From Akebia trifoliata (lineage: Eukaryota > Streptophyta > Magnoliopsida > Ranunculales > Lardizabalaceae), in the NCBI GenBank assembly GCA_017979445.1, contig CM030706.1, forward strand, positions 18,028,967-18,092,966: a stretch of DNA of 64,000 nt. Reading direction: 5' to 3'. Both the position numbers and the translations under genes were made by a program. This document shows positions 1 through 9,649 of the stretch, piece after piece; position 1 is the first letter of the stretch; each line of letters begins with the position of its first letter. The notes beneath the pieces were generated by a model. That model ran no database searches. It was not told the origin of the DNA and saw only the letters and a list, made by a program, of their open reading frames with translations.

Positions 1-1414
1 CCTAGTTTCCTGAAGAAAAATCTAGAAATATAAAGGTGTAACTAACATCCATACGGACTAGTGAGTAAAATATATGAATCCACAAGATTAATGCACAATG
101 AGATACGAGCTTTTAAAAATTCTCGAGTTTTTGACAAGAATGGGTTTTAGGGGCAGAGTTTTCCGTTCTTTATCATTTTCGAGAAGGAAGATTAGTACAA
201 AACGAAAATTTTTATCTCAAGAAACGTAGGTATTTTTTATACGGATGATTGGGCATAGGTTATGATAAAATATGACATATGGGTGATGAGATATGACCAT
301 TTGAATGCATCGATGTCTTGTCCAGAAAAAAGATACCTTCATGGAAATCAAGTTTTTTGGAAAAGATCCTAGTCTTTTGGAGAAAATCCAGAAACATGGA
401 GATGTAGCTAACATCCATATGGAAGAGTGGGTATAAGCTACGAATCTGCGGGATGAACGGATAATTTATATGAGCACTTAAAAAAATGTAAAATTTTTTG
501 AGTTTTTGATGAGAATATGTGCTTAGGTGGAGTTTCCCTTTGTTTTTCATTTTTAGGAAGGAAGATGAGTTTAAATAAAAAATCTTTATTCTTGAGAATC
601 ATAGTTCTTTTCTATATGGACAATTTTTTACAAGTGTTGAGATATGACCATTGCAACGCACCAATGTCTTGTACCAGAAAAGGGATGCCTTCATGAAAAT
701 CATGTTTTTCATAAAGGATCTCGATTTCATATAGAAAATCTAGAAAACATGACGACATAGTTAACATCCATATGGACGAGTACGTATAAACTATGAATTC
801 ATAAGATGAATAGACAACTAGATACAAGCATTTAAAAAATGTAAAAAATTTTGAGTTTTCAATGAAAACGGATGTTCATGTGCAGTTTTCCATTGTTTGT
901 CATTTTCATTAAGGAAAATGAGTCTGAATCGAAAATTGTTATCCTTAAAAATGTAGGTATTTTTTATACCAAAGATTGGGTATAGGTTACGATGAAATCC
1001 AACGTACAACTGATGAGATTTGACCATTTGAACTCACCGATGTCTTGCCCCAGAAAATAGATACCTTCATGGAAATCATATTTTTCATAAAAGATCTCGG
1101 TCTCTTAGAGAAAATTCAGGAACATTGAGATGTAGTTGACATCTGTATGGACAAGTGTGTATAAGCTATGAATATGGGGAATGAACATACAATGAGATAC
1201 GAGCATTTAAAAAAATGTAAAAATTTTTGAGTTTTTGACAAGAACGAGTACTCGAGAGGAGTTTTCTGTTGTTTATCATTTTTGGGAAGGAAGATGAGTC
1301 CAAATAGAAAAAAATTTATGCTTGAGAAACATAGGTATTTTCAATAAGGGCAATTGGACATAAGTTATGATAAAATCTAACATAAGGGTGATGAGATATG
1401 ACCATCTGAATGCA
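1..1414. repeat. Tandem satellite, ~360-bp unit, about four diverged copies
   Basis: Two landmarks recur in order. An A/T-rich core ending in GAGTTTTTGA lies near 113, 477, 831 and 1204, and ATATGACCAT-like words lie at 291, 642, 1017 and 1396. This gives a period of about 351-379 bp. The copies are clearly diverged by substitutions and small indels. The array is cut by the left window edge and stops abruptly near 1414, where retroelement integrase sequence begins. Open frames in it recur with the unit and show no known protein, so I treat it as non-coding satellite DNA. Seen directly; the family is not recognised. Confidence 0.85.
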
Positions 1415-2165
1415 TAACCTTGAGAGCTAGGAAAGGGTCCCATAAAATCTATGCCCCAAAAATCAAAAATCTCGATAATCAAGACAGAAATATGAGACAT
1501 TTCATTTCTCTTGAAATTTTTTCTTAATTTCTGACATCAATTATAAGATTTGCTAAACTGGAAGGCATCTTGAAAAATGGAATGCCAGAAGAAACTGTAC
1601 TGTACGATTTTCGCAGTAGTTTTCTTATCATTAAAATGCCCTCTGCATGCATGATTATAACAAAACTCTAAGATATTTGTTTGCTCACAGGTTAGAACAC
1701 AACGTCTAATGATCTAGTCGGGATAGTACTTAAATAAGTATGGTTCATCAAGAAATATCATTTGTTTTTTGAAAGTTGACGGAGTTTCATTTGCGTAGTC
1801 ATTGAGACTAGCAATGGACTTGTAACTAAGTAGTTGACAATGTCAACATACCACGAAGTATTAAAATGAGAGTTTTGCATAAGTTGCTCATCGGGAAAGG
1901 ATTCAAAAATGGATAAAGATTCCTCAAATGCCTCAATAACTATCCTAGATAGATGGTCAACTACGACATTCTCTACACTCTTTTTGTTTTCGATCTTAAT
2001 ATCAAACTCTTATAATAGAAAAATCCAACGGATTAACCTTGCCTTAGCATCCATCTTGAAAAAATGGTATTACAATGTGGCATGATCTATGTAGACCACA
2101 ATTTTCGATCCTATTAGGTAGGGGTAGAATTTATCAACAACATAGACCACTACTAGCTCAACTTA
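1415..2165 (-). pseudogene. Athila-like Ty3/gypsy pol remnant (RNase H to integrase)
   Basis: Read on the minus strand, the translation passes through the end of the RNase H domain (VDKFYPYLIGSKIV near 2105-2150, then the conserved run ARLIRWI and a VENVV-DHLSRI-like stretch). It continues into the integrase zinc-binding linker and the start of the catalytic core ([13 protein letters not shown], about 1415-1460). These are standard plant Athila-type pol landmarks. Several in-frame stops and frame changes make it non-functional. It ends inside the integrase core where the satellite begins. RT is absent on the right, where a LINE fragment intervenes before the gag of the same orientation. With the gag and the LTR at 5448-6754 it belongs to one minus-strand element. 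Confidence 0.8.
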
Positions 2166-3203
2166 TGAAGCACTTATGCCCCACGGTCAGAGGATTGGAT
2201 GGAAGGACTTGGTTTGGTGTAAGAAAGTCATCCCAAGGCACATGTTCATTCTTTGGATGGCTGTAGTAGGTTGGACTAGCTGCAACATAGGAACATCCTC
2301 ACGAGCTCAAGGTATACATTCTACAATAAAAGCCCTGAAAGTATTGAACAACCTTTTATGGGCAGTACGTTTTCAAGTAATATCTGGGAAAAAGTCCTCA
2401 ACAAGTCTCTTATCATGAGAACATTAATCCTTGGCTCCAAGAGGTGGATTGGATGATTAATAACTTCAAAGGCAATGAACTCCCAATTGAGATCGAGAGT
2501 GCATCACTCATCACCTTTGTTTATCACATATGGAAGGAAAAATGTAATAGAATATTCAACAAGAAAGCCACCATTGAAGATTCTATCATGTTCTCCATTG
2601 TCCAAAACCTAAGGCTTAAGTTTAGTAGAGATGAGGTAGTTGTGGAAGACTCCAGCTTCAATAGAAGCTTTTTCAACTCGTGGGCTATTGAGGTTAAATT
2701 TAAGCTATCCATCCCAAAGTTGTGGACTTCCCCTCCATTACATTGGTGTATGTTGAATTGTGATAGCTCTCGTAGAGGTAACATTGGGAGGGGGGCATGG
2801 GGGCCATTATATGGAGGTCTGAGTTGGGCTGTTGCAAAAGGAGTTAGAAGAAGATCAATACTGATTCACGAGCTACAAGCTATACAATTGGACCTTGAAA
2901 ATGTTGCGAAGCTAGGAGGGCATGCTATCAAAGTAGATTCTGATTCAAAGGTGGCCGAAGAAGCCTTGACGGGTCCCATCGATCCCCCATGGGATACTAT
3001 GAAGATTATTAGGGATATTAAGAAACTAAGGTCCATATGTTATTTTAACTTTGTATTTAGAGTAGCTAATCGTGCAGTGAATTTCTTAGCTGGCTTATGT
3101 AATCTAGACTCCTTTGTGGAAATTGTCCCAAAGGCTATTCCTCTTGACCTTTCAAGGCTTGTTAAGGAAGATGTTGAAGGAAGGATGTTCCTTAGGTTCT
3201 AAT
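2166..3203 (+). mobile_element. 5'-truncated L1-type LINE (3' part of ORF2)
   Basis: This plus-strand segment begins in the reverse-transcriptase zinc-binding (zf-RVT) region. Residues WKDLVWCKKVIPRHMFILWM at about 2200-2262 match the W-x-x-VW-x(4)-IP-x(3)-F-x-LW pattern of plant L1 elements. A frame change or stop follows, and then the RNase H-like domain described separately. The palm of RT and the whole 5' end are missing, as expected for a 5'-truncated LINE copy. It lies between the pol (left) and gag (right) fragments of an opposite-strand gypsy element and so probably interrupted that element. No poly(A) tail or clean target duplication is visible, and the right edge between 3203 and about 3388 is uncertain. 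Confidence 0.7.
2444..3202 (+). CDS. LINE ORF2 C-terminal fragment with RVT_3-type RNase H domain
   Basis: This is an uninterrupted 252-codon frame, the longest open frame in the window. Residues 1-90 correspond to the linker after zf-RVT, including an IWKEKCNRIFN motif typical of plant LINE ORF2. From about residue 103 there is an RNase H-like (RVT_3) fold: HWCMLNCDSS supplies the first acidic strand, HELQAIQLDL the glutamate helix, and IKVDSDSKVAEEAL the next acidic strand. Near the end, VFRVANRAVNFLAGL matches the R-x-x-N-x-x-A-x-x-LA segment. In such elements the domain degrades the RNA of RNA-DNA hybrids. The ATG at 2444 is simply the first in frame; the fragment is not expected to be translated alone. 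Survival of a clean frame suggests a younger insertion than the surrounding gypsy element. Confidence 0.7.
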   Translation: MDWMINNFKGNELPIEIESASLITFVYHIWKEKCNRIFNKKATIEDSIMFSIVQNLRLKFSRDEVVVEDSSFNRSFFNSWAIEVKFKLSIPKLWTSPPLHWCMLNCDSSRRGNIGRGAWGPLYGGLSWAVAKGVRRRSILIHELQAIQLDLENVAKLGGHAIKVDSDSKVAEEALTGPIDPPWDTMKIIRDIKKLRSICYFNFVFRVANRAVNFLAGLCNLDSFVEIVPKAIPLDLSRLVKEDVEGRMFLRF

Positions 3204-3388
3204 TCTTTTTTCTGGTTGGGGCTCTACCTAACCCCCAAATCACCTTTTCAACAAAAACAATTGGGACAACATTCAACCAAATGGTCATTATTGTTACACA
3301 AGACATAAAGAAATTGACTCATCTAACACTTACGAAAATGAACGAGAATTATAGTGAGGGTTTGATGCTTAGAGAGTTGAACATATAT

Positions 3389-4149
3389 CTAACTTTTTGT
3401 AAGACTGTGCATACCACTCACTAGATTAGACATAACGTTCTTGAGATCAGGGTCTACCTTCATCTTATACATTCCTGACTTCTTAACAGGATATTCTCTA
3501 TCAAACTCTCCACTATTAGTGCTCCAATTTTGAGTATTCTCAGTTAGTTCAACTAGAAAATCGTACGCTTGGTTGAGAGTCTGATTCATGAATTGACCCT
3601 TATGCATAGACTCAACTAAAGTATGTTAATTCATGTTAATCCTTGATAAAAGTATTGCGCCAATTATGCTTTGTCAATGCCATGGTATAGGTTTTTTACT
3701 AACAAATCATTGAATCTCTCTCAAATTTGGGAGAATTCTTTATCTGGACGTCCTCTAAAATTCCTAATTGCGTCCTTCATTTTCTTAGTTTTTGCCACGG
3801 GATAAAATTTGGCTATAAATTTCTTAGATAAAACATCCTATGGAGTTATGGAATTGATAACTAGGGAATTCAATCATGTTGCTCCGTGATCTCCAAAGAT
3901 AACAAAAATAAAATAAGCTTAATACTCTCTTTATTTAAATTCTATTTTTCTAAAAGTTTGACATAAGATCAAGAATTGATTGAGGTAGGTGTAAGGTTGT
4001 TCATGCTCTAAATCATGAAATTTAGGGAGCATGTTCATGGTGACTACCATAATTTCAAACTGAGGTGCAGTGTTTAATTGTAATACAATGCACGTAGGTA
4101 GGAAAGTAGAAGCAGGAGTGAAACTCCTTGAGTGTTCGTTCTCGATCAC
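3389..4149 (-). pseudogene. Athila-like gypsy gag remnant
   Basis: Minus-strand translation gives the usual order of an Athila gag. FEIMVVTMNMLPKFHDLE lies near 4010-4070 (compare the MLPKF-x-GL motif), followed by the PY-x-(H/Y)L stretch. After a frame break comes IFVIFGDHGAT (about 3875-3905), then the KF-x-(P)VAKT and FRGRPDKEFSQIWERFNDLL core (3700-3800), and the helix ending LVELTENTQNWS (3530-3570). Gag packages element RNA into cytoplasmic particles; this copy is broken by stops and at least two frameshifts. It sits downstream (minus sense) of the primer site at 5424-5441 and in line with the pol fragment at 1415-2165. The LINE and a deletion separate it from pol. Confidence 0.75.
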
Positions 4150-5423
4150 CCATCATATTCAATGAGTGTTTCTAACAAATTCTACCAATGGTATGCTCGA
4201 TATCAGGATTAGATGATTTTAATATGTTACTCTTAGATCATCTACCAAGCCTGCAAATCACAGTCTTTCAAATAATCACAAAAGAAAAGACTGGACCTAG
4301 ATAAGTTGTCTAACTCTAGACAGTTCCTAACTAGTTAGGAATTGCACAACTAGTTTTTCGACTCAGTTATATGAAATCTAATTCGGATCTCTAGATTGGA
4401 AGTAGCGCACAATGCATAAGTAAGGACACTCTTAAATCACCTTCCTTTCTAGAATAAACTGATTCTATCCCTTAAAGAACAAGATCTTACTAGATACTAA
4501 AGATGATCAAGAAGCGCAATCGACACAACTTTAATCAAATTTCCCTTATTGAGCTCATGGACCCTATAGTCAAGTCTAATTGATTTTAATTAGCTTAATT
4601 TGATGACTACTGAATTGATTATGCTAATTAGAACAAAGAATTGGTAATGACCTCCAATCCTTATCTTATGGTGCCATCCCTTAGAGCGGGGTGCTCTTTA
4701 CTAATCTTAATTAGCTAATCTAAGTGTGCGTAAATTGACAAATAACAAACAAAGTCAAGGAGTAACCTACTAGCAATGAGAGGAGTGAGTGGATCAAAAT
4801 TACCTCCCATACTAGACGGGGTGAAGACGAGTTGAGTAGATTTAAGCCACCAACTCCAATTTTTGTATGCGAACGCAAGAAGTCGTGACGGTATCATCCA
4901 ACCGTCGTCGTTCCCTAATCTCTTACAATCCAAGTTTTATTGGATAATTAATTAAAAATGAAAGTTTTACAAAGTTCCTAATACAAATGAATCTAAAATC
5001 GAAAATAAATTACTAATAATATAGAAAAATACCGCAAGATGGAATGAATCTTGGACCTAATAGATCAAATTTGATATTTTTGTCCAAAAAATTCTCCAAC
5101 CTTCAAAAGAAATAAAGTATTAGAAACTGAACAAAGCCTAAACTAATCCTATTATTACAATCTAGAAGATAATTTAATAAGTGTGTCAAAATCAGAGGAC
5201 TCAACTTTCTAGACTCAATGTGGCACAATGAATATTGACTGCATCACACTGAAATCTCGAGATCTGTGTCTGGAATTTTTTCACAGATCTTAGATAATCT
5301 CCTTGGTTGTAATGAAGATAGATTTTTTTTATTTTTTGAAGAAAAAAATTGTATTGACAGGAAACAAAAATAGAAATGAAATAATAAAAATAACTTCAAA
5401 TCAACTTAGAACAACTACACCTT
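4150..5423 (-). other. Retroelement leader between primer site and gag; no gene seen
   Basis: This A/T-rich stretch lies between the primer-binding site and gag of the minus-strand Athila-like element. That is where such elements carry a long untranslated leader. Short open frames (for example 4715-4933, minus) have no recognisable motif. Nothing else is supported. Confidence 0.5.
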
Positions 5424-5441
5424 TTCCCAATAACTGTGCCA
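5424..5441 (-). other. Primer-binding site, tRNA-Asp type (degenerate)
   Basis: On the minus strand the bases TGGCACAGTTATTGGGAA follow the LTR after a six-base spacer. They match the Athila-type site TGGCGCCGTTGCCGGGGA, the complement of the tRNA-Asp 3' end, at most positions. Differences are mainly transitions, as expected for decayed methylated DNA. The site fixes the LTR at 5448-6754 as a 5' LTR and sets the element's orientation. Confidence 0.65.
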
Positions 5442-5447
5442 AAATTC

Positions 5448-6754
5448 TGATGTCATCATCATCTTTTTAGAAATTAATATATTTATACTCTCCTTAACTT
5501 GTGGGCATGTAAGGCACCGAACCCAAGAGAAAAGGGGATTATTACTAAGCTAAGTAAAATGAAGTTAATTTAAGTTACAATTTTAAAATTCGTTTTTATA
5601 TTTTTGTGGGACAAAAATAGAGAGTAAATGTTGCTGGAAAATAAAGCAATAGAAAGGGAATTTATACTAAGAAATAAGATAATACTGCCATTAGTGATTA
5701 GAGAAACTAAGATTAGTAAATAAAACTACATCTAAGTTCTATCCTTCTTTGCACTCAACCCTAAGGCTTGGTGTGAGCTCCTTGGATTGGAAGATATAAC
5801 ATGAAGCTTGAAATAATATAATAGTTAGGACTCCTACACTCACTAATGTGTGAAGTCCCTACTACCAATTATTTAGATTAAATATATTTTGACTTGATCT
5901 TATTTAAGTAAAAACCATCTAAGTTAAGCATAAGAGGTATAGAGATTCATTTAAAGATTTGATCCATTAGAGTTGGATAAAACCTTGAAGAGAATCTTAT
6001 AATCATAAAAAACATGGAAGGATAAATAGTATTAACACCAAACTAAAAGCTTATTCCTAGCCTTCCTTCTCTTACTAATGGAGGGAATTTAGCCTATGAT
6101 CATTGCAAGGATACAAGAGTTTAGCCTATGATCATTGCATGGTTACTATATGAAACCAACACTTGTATTCATATAGTAACCAATGTATACTATCTACTTC
6201 TTCGAGAAATCACAAAGAATTACTGAAATAAAACCTATCTAAAAATTCAAAATTATAGAGAAAATACCAAGGGTATTAGGGGGATAAGAGAGAATGGACC
6301 AAGGGCCAATGATCATTTCTCAATTGGGAAAATGATCTATTTATAGACCTTAGGTGCTCTAAAAGGATCCAAAAATAGCCGTCATCACTCTTGTGTATAA
6401 TATCACATACGGAACATACTAGAGCAATTTTAGAGCACTCCATTCGAAAAGCACTGAACCACATTGATCTGGAGACACTTGGATCTCCAATTTTACATGG
6501 TTGCTTGATTGATTGATTTGATGGTTCATCTTGATTATTTGATATTTGACCTGTATAGTGAACATGTGTAATCAGTCTTTTGGTAAATGCATTTATTTTG
6601 TACAATTAAGCCTAATTAACATGGTAGAACATGTAATGTGATAAATTGAGGTTTAACACAATTATTTACGTAATCTAATTAAATAGGGTTGGAAATCAAG
6701 ATAATTACTTGGGAAAAGTGTGGATAAATCAATGTTATGAGATACAGATTTGAT
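5448..6754 (-). mobile_element. 5' LTR of minus-strand Athila-like element
   Basis: The reverse complement of this block aligns along its length with the LTR at 15892-17190 and with the solo LTR at 10959-12061. Shared landmarks are the CATGTTAATTAGGCTTAATT word, a TATAAATAG promoter box, the CCTCCATTAG-type segment and a terminal GACATCA. The left boundary is set by GACATCA plus the primer site; the right boundary (~6754) by alignment. The outer TG has decayed. It provides promoter and polyadenylation signals for the element read leftwards. Confidence 0.8.
6338..6345 (-). promoter_or_regulatory. TATA box of Athila-like LTR (TATAAATA on minus strand)
   Basis: The plus-strand bases TATTTATA read TATAAATAG on the element strand. 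The word occupies the same place in the other two LTRs (16331-16338 plus; 11709-11716 minus). Its conservation in three copies supports a Pol II promoter role in the ancestral LTR. Confidence 0.55.
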
Positions 6755-7179
6755 GCTCTCAATTTATTTTATTCAATTTAACCAAAAAGTAAGTGGGTGG
6801 ACCGGTACACACCGTTCAAATTGAACCTGTAATATCGGCCCAACCTAATAAATATAATTAATGAGACATGTAAGTTAATATTATTTTAAACATATTAGCT
6901 CAATTGGTAAGTCGATCTTCTATATTAATACACAGACCAATTGAGTTAATTGGTATAATAAAAGATTGATGAAGTGATATATTATTCGAATCCATTGGGT
7001 AGAACCGACCCAAATATGGCAACAAAATTTATATTTTTCTACCTAGTTCAATTCAATGGATCGGATCCTTTTTAAATCAGAATTGTTGAGTATAACCACA
7101 TTAAGGGGTGTTCCAATAAAAACAACTTAGCTTGTTACTTTTTTTTAAGAAATTGGTTAATAATAGGAGATAACTCTTT
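6755..7179. other. Intergenic stretch with possible tRNA-derived SINE remnant
   Basis: No gene is seen. At 6893-6908 TTAGCTCAATTGGTAA resembles a Pol III A box, and a second A-box-like GTTAATTGGTATA lies at about 6945. ATTATTCGAATCC at 6981-6993 resembles a B box. The second A box and the B box are about 40 bases apart, as in tRNA-derived SINEs. A 10-base inverted repeat (CTCAATTGGT 6899-6908, ACCAATTGAG 6936-6945) is also present. No poly(A) or target duplication was found, so the SINE call is weak. Confidence 0.3.
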
Positions 7180-8287
7180 TGTTTAGATGACTCACAATCA
7201 CATACAACTTTTGATGGATCAAGCCTTAGAAGCATTTGCTACTGTAGAGAATTACAATCTTGGTCCATACGTACTTCAAAGTGTATTTTCTCTCAAGTCT
7301 ATGAATGTCAAATGAAATCTTTTACGAACTGCGACTACTTTTTGGGGCTTTAATTACCATGTATTGCGACTACGTTTTGGGACCTTGCCCAACTCATGAA
7401 TATTTTTGCACTATTATGGAGATAATCACATTAGGACCAATGATCCAAACCCCTATTGCAATCTAAATTAATGGAAGAACGAGAAAGATGACTAGGAGTT
7501 AAGCTTAAAAAAATAAGGAGATTCATAAACCATTGGTTATTGAATATGCAAAGACCCTTAAAAAAGTATCACACTCCCAAATGTGAAAATCCTAGAAACT
7601 TCACCTGAAATCTTACAAGAAAGCTCAAGATTTTACCTTATATTTGGGAGTACTATTAACATACTTGATGGTGTCCTTCAGGATGGGTCACCAATTGTCG
7701 GGCTTCTTCGCAGACCTTGTTGGATAGCTCAAAAATAAGGGTGACCCGATCCCTGCAATATACACTAAGACCTTCAAGGGGATTATCCAATGTGAATATG
7801 CAAGAAGGGGAAATCCACATTTGTTTTTTGCATGGTTATGCATTTGACTCTTTATCTTAGAATTCCCTCAAATTAAAGAAATTAAATGGGACAAATTATA
7901 GATAAAGAGATACTGGTGGTTTTTTCATCTATAGAAGATTGGAGAGATTGGCTCTCGGGTGTGACTATACGAGACGTTAGTTGGGAAATAATGGAATCAA
8001 GAACATCGGAAAGTACTATGCTTGCATCAAAAGGATATGATCACGTAATGCTCACAGGATTGTTGAATACATCATTCTATTGCCCGAAGATGATACAAAG
8101 ACAAATAGGACTCCCCTCGTGGATCCTAGTTCACCCAAGGAATAAATACCCTATTAAGAAACTAACTACTTACCTAATGGAAAACATAGTTTGTCATATA
8201 GGACCATTGGATGCTTACAAAATTAGAGGTCAAGCCAGCACTCAAGAAGCAAAAGAGGGAAAATGTAGAACCTGCCTGAAAGATTAG
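7180..8287 (+). pseudogene. DUF7745-like plant retroelement ORF remnant
   Basis: Plus-strand translation shows two parts of a protein often found in plant Tat-type elements and their derivatives. The first (about 7200-7460) contains LLRTATTFWGFNYHVLR followed by FGTLPNSYEYFCTIM, like the T-x-W(D/N)-x(5)-F-x-FG-x-x-E-x-x-PT-x-EEY pattern. The second is a 133-codon open frame (7886-8287) with EDWRDWLSGVTIRDVSWEIM and, further on, HVMLTGLLNTSFYCPKMIQR-QIG, like the L-x-G-x(3)-YxP-x(3)-RQ-x-G motif. The middle is broken by stops. The biochemical role of the family is unknown to me. Its position upstream of a same-strand gag fragment fits an extra ORF of a Tat/Ogre-like element. The family assignment is by memory of motif spacing and is moderate at best. 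Confidence 0.45.
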
Positions 8288-8879
8288 TTAAGTCCTAGAT
8301 TGAGTCTTTATTGCTTTTGTAATTAAAGGAGACAGTCCTCATTTTTTTTATGTTTAAGTTAGAATAACTTATACACTTTCAATTTGTTCTTGCGCAAAGT
8401 TATTTTTTTTTTAAATTTAATAAAACATTCATAAGTTTGTACAAACCTTAATCATGGTTTAGAATCTCTCAAAGTAAATCCCTAACTAATAATAAATCAC
8501 TTCGTTAAACATTGTCTTGACTAATATGTCTCATCAATTAGTAACTCTGTTTTGGAAGGGTTAATAAAAAAATGATATAATGAGTAACCATTCATCATCA
8601 TCAACCCTTAATTTCAGGTTATCATTGTGTCTAAACCCAAGCATCCACCCCCTAGTTGGGATCGAGAGTTAGGTCGGTTAAGATGAACGTCTGCACCAAG
8701 TGAACCATCAAAAATAACCTTAGAATTTGAACTCGTAGAGATCCATAAGATTATGGCATTCTTCTCTATGGACATAAATAACAAACTGGAGGTAAACTGG
8801 AGGTATTAGGAAAGATCTCAAAATCAATAAGAAACCGCCCTTGATGATCCAAAGAAAACAAGACCAAAAGGCAGCATAG
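8288..8879. other. No gene recognised
   Basis: A/T-rich spacer containing poly(T)/poly(A) runs (8342-8350, 8401-8412). A minus-strand open frame at 8720-9022 overlaps gag-like plus-strand sequence and carries no known motif. Nothing else is supported. Confidence 0.4.
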
Positions 8880-9640
8880 CCAGGCACCTGTAAGAGATTT
8901 TTGAGGTCAATGGAAATGAAGAACCCTTCAATAAGAGTCCTATGTTTGCCAACATAATGGCTCAGTTGGAGACAGTTCTGAAAAATATAAAAAGGGACTG
9001 ATGAAATAGCAACAGGCATCAAGGCCCTAAATCAAGTTATGAGATTCGTTTACCTGAAGGTGTATGTCTCTAGCATGCGTACCATAAGCCTCAGTGATGA
9101 ATAGAAAACGTTGTTTTTTCAACGTACTTTATTAGGATGGGCATTGTGATGGTTGATGTGTCAAGACCCATTTATAATTAGAATTTGGGAAAACATGTCA
9201 AAATTATTTTGGCACCAATACAAGTACAGTACTAAAATTGAGACTTCTCGAAAGGACTTAGAAGCAACCAAGCAAAATAATGAGGAATCCTTTACCGACT
9301 TCATCAGTTGCTAGAGGGCTAAGGTTGTGCAAATGTGGGATAAGCCATCAAAAAGGAGCAAGTAAATATCATCTTGAAGAATCTTACTCAGGGTTATGCA
9401 CAACATCTGGTTATCCAATACTTGGTCACATTTGAATCTTTTATACAAGTTGGTGGTAGGCAATTGGAAGACGTTTTCACTTTTGAAGTCCTTTCCAACT
9501 CTTTTGATAACAAGTCTAAAAAAACTTTCACCAACTCTAAGCCCAGCACCATTTATGTCTATATCACCAATATATCTACCTTTGCCAGAGCAAGAGATTG
9601 AAGCAGATAAAGCAAAGGTAAGTTAAATTGAAAAGTTATC
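8880..9640 (+). pseudogene. Tat/Ogre-like gypsy gag remnant
   Basis: Across two frames the plus strand reads FSTYFIRMG, then an R-x-DLEATKQNNEESFTDFI stretch (about 9245-9305), WRAKVVQMWDKPSK, and the open run IKNLTQGYAQHL (9374 onward). This is the W-x(4)-F-x-x-QY / SR-x-DLE / ESF-x-x-(F/Y)I-x-RW / I-x-NL-x-P pattern of Tat-group gag cores. Stops and frame breaks occur every 50-100 codons. It is followed within about 50 bases by Athila-type pol sequence, so the two may come from different elements. Gag would form the particle; this copy cannot. Confidence 0.6.
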
Positions 9641-9649
9641 ACCTTCTAA

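Noticed and set aside
260..1027. Several minus-strand ORFs of 65-96 codons
   Set aside because: They recur with the satellite unit and have no domain.
8720..9022. 100-codon minus-strand ORF
   Set aside because: Overlaps plus-strand gag-like sequence and has no motif; treated as a shadow frame.
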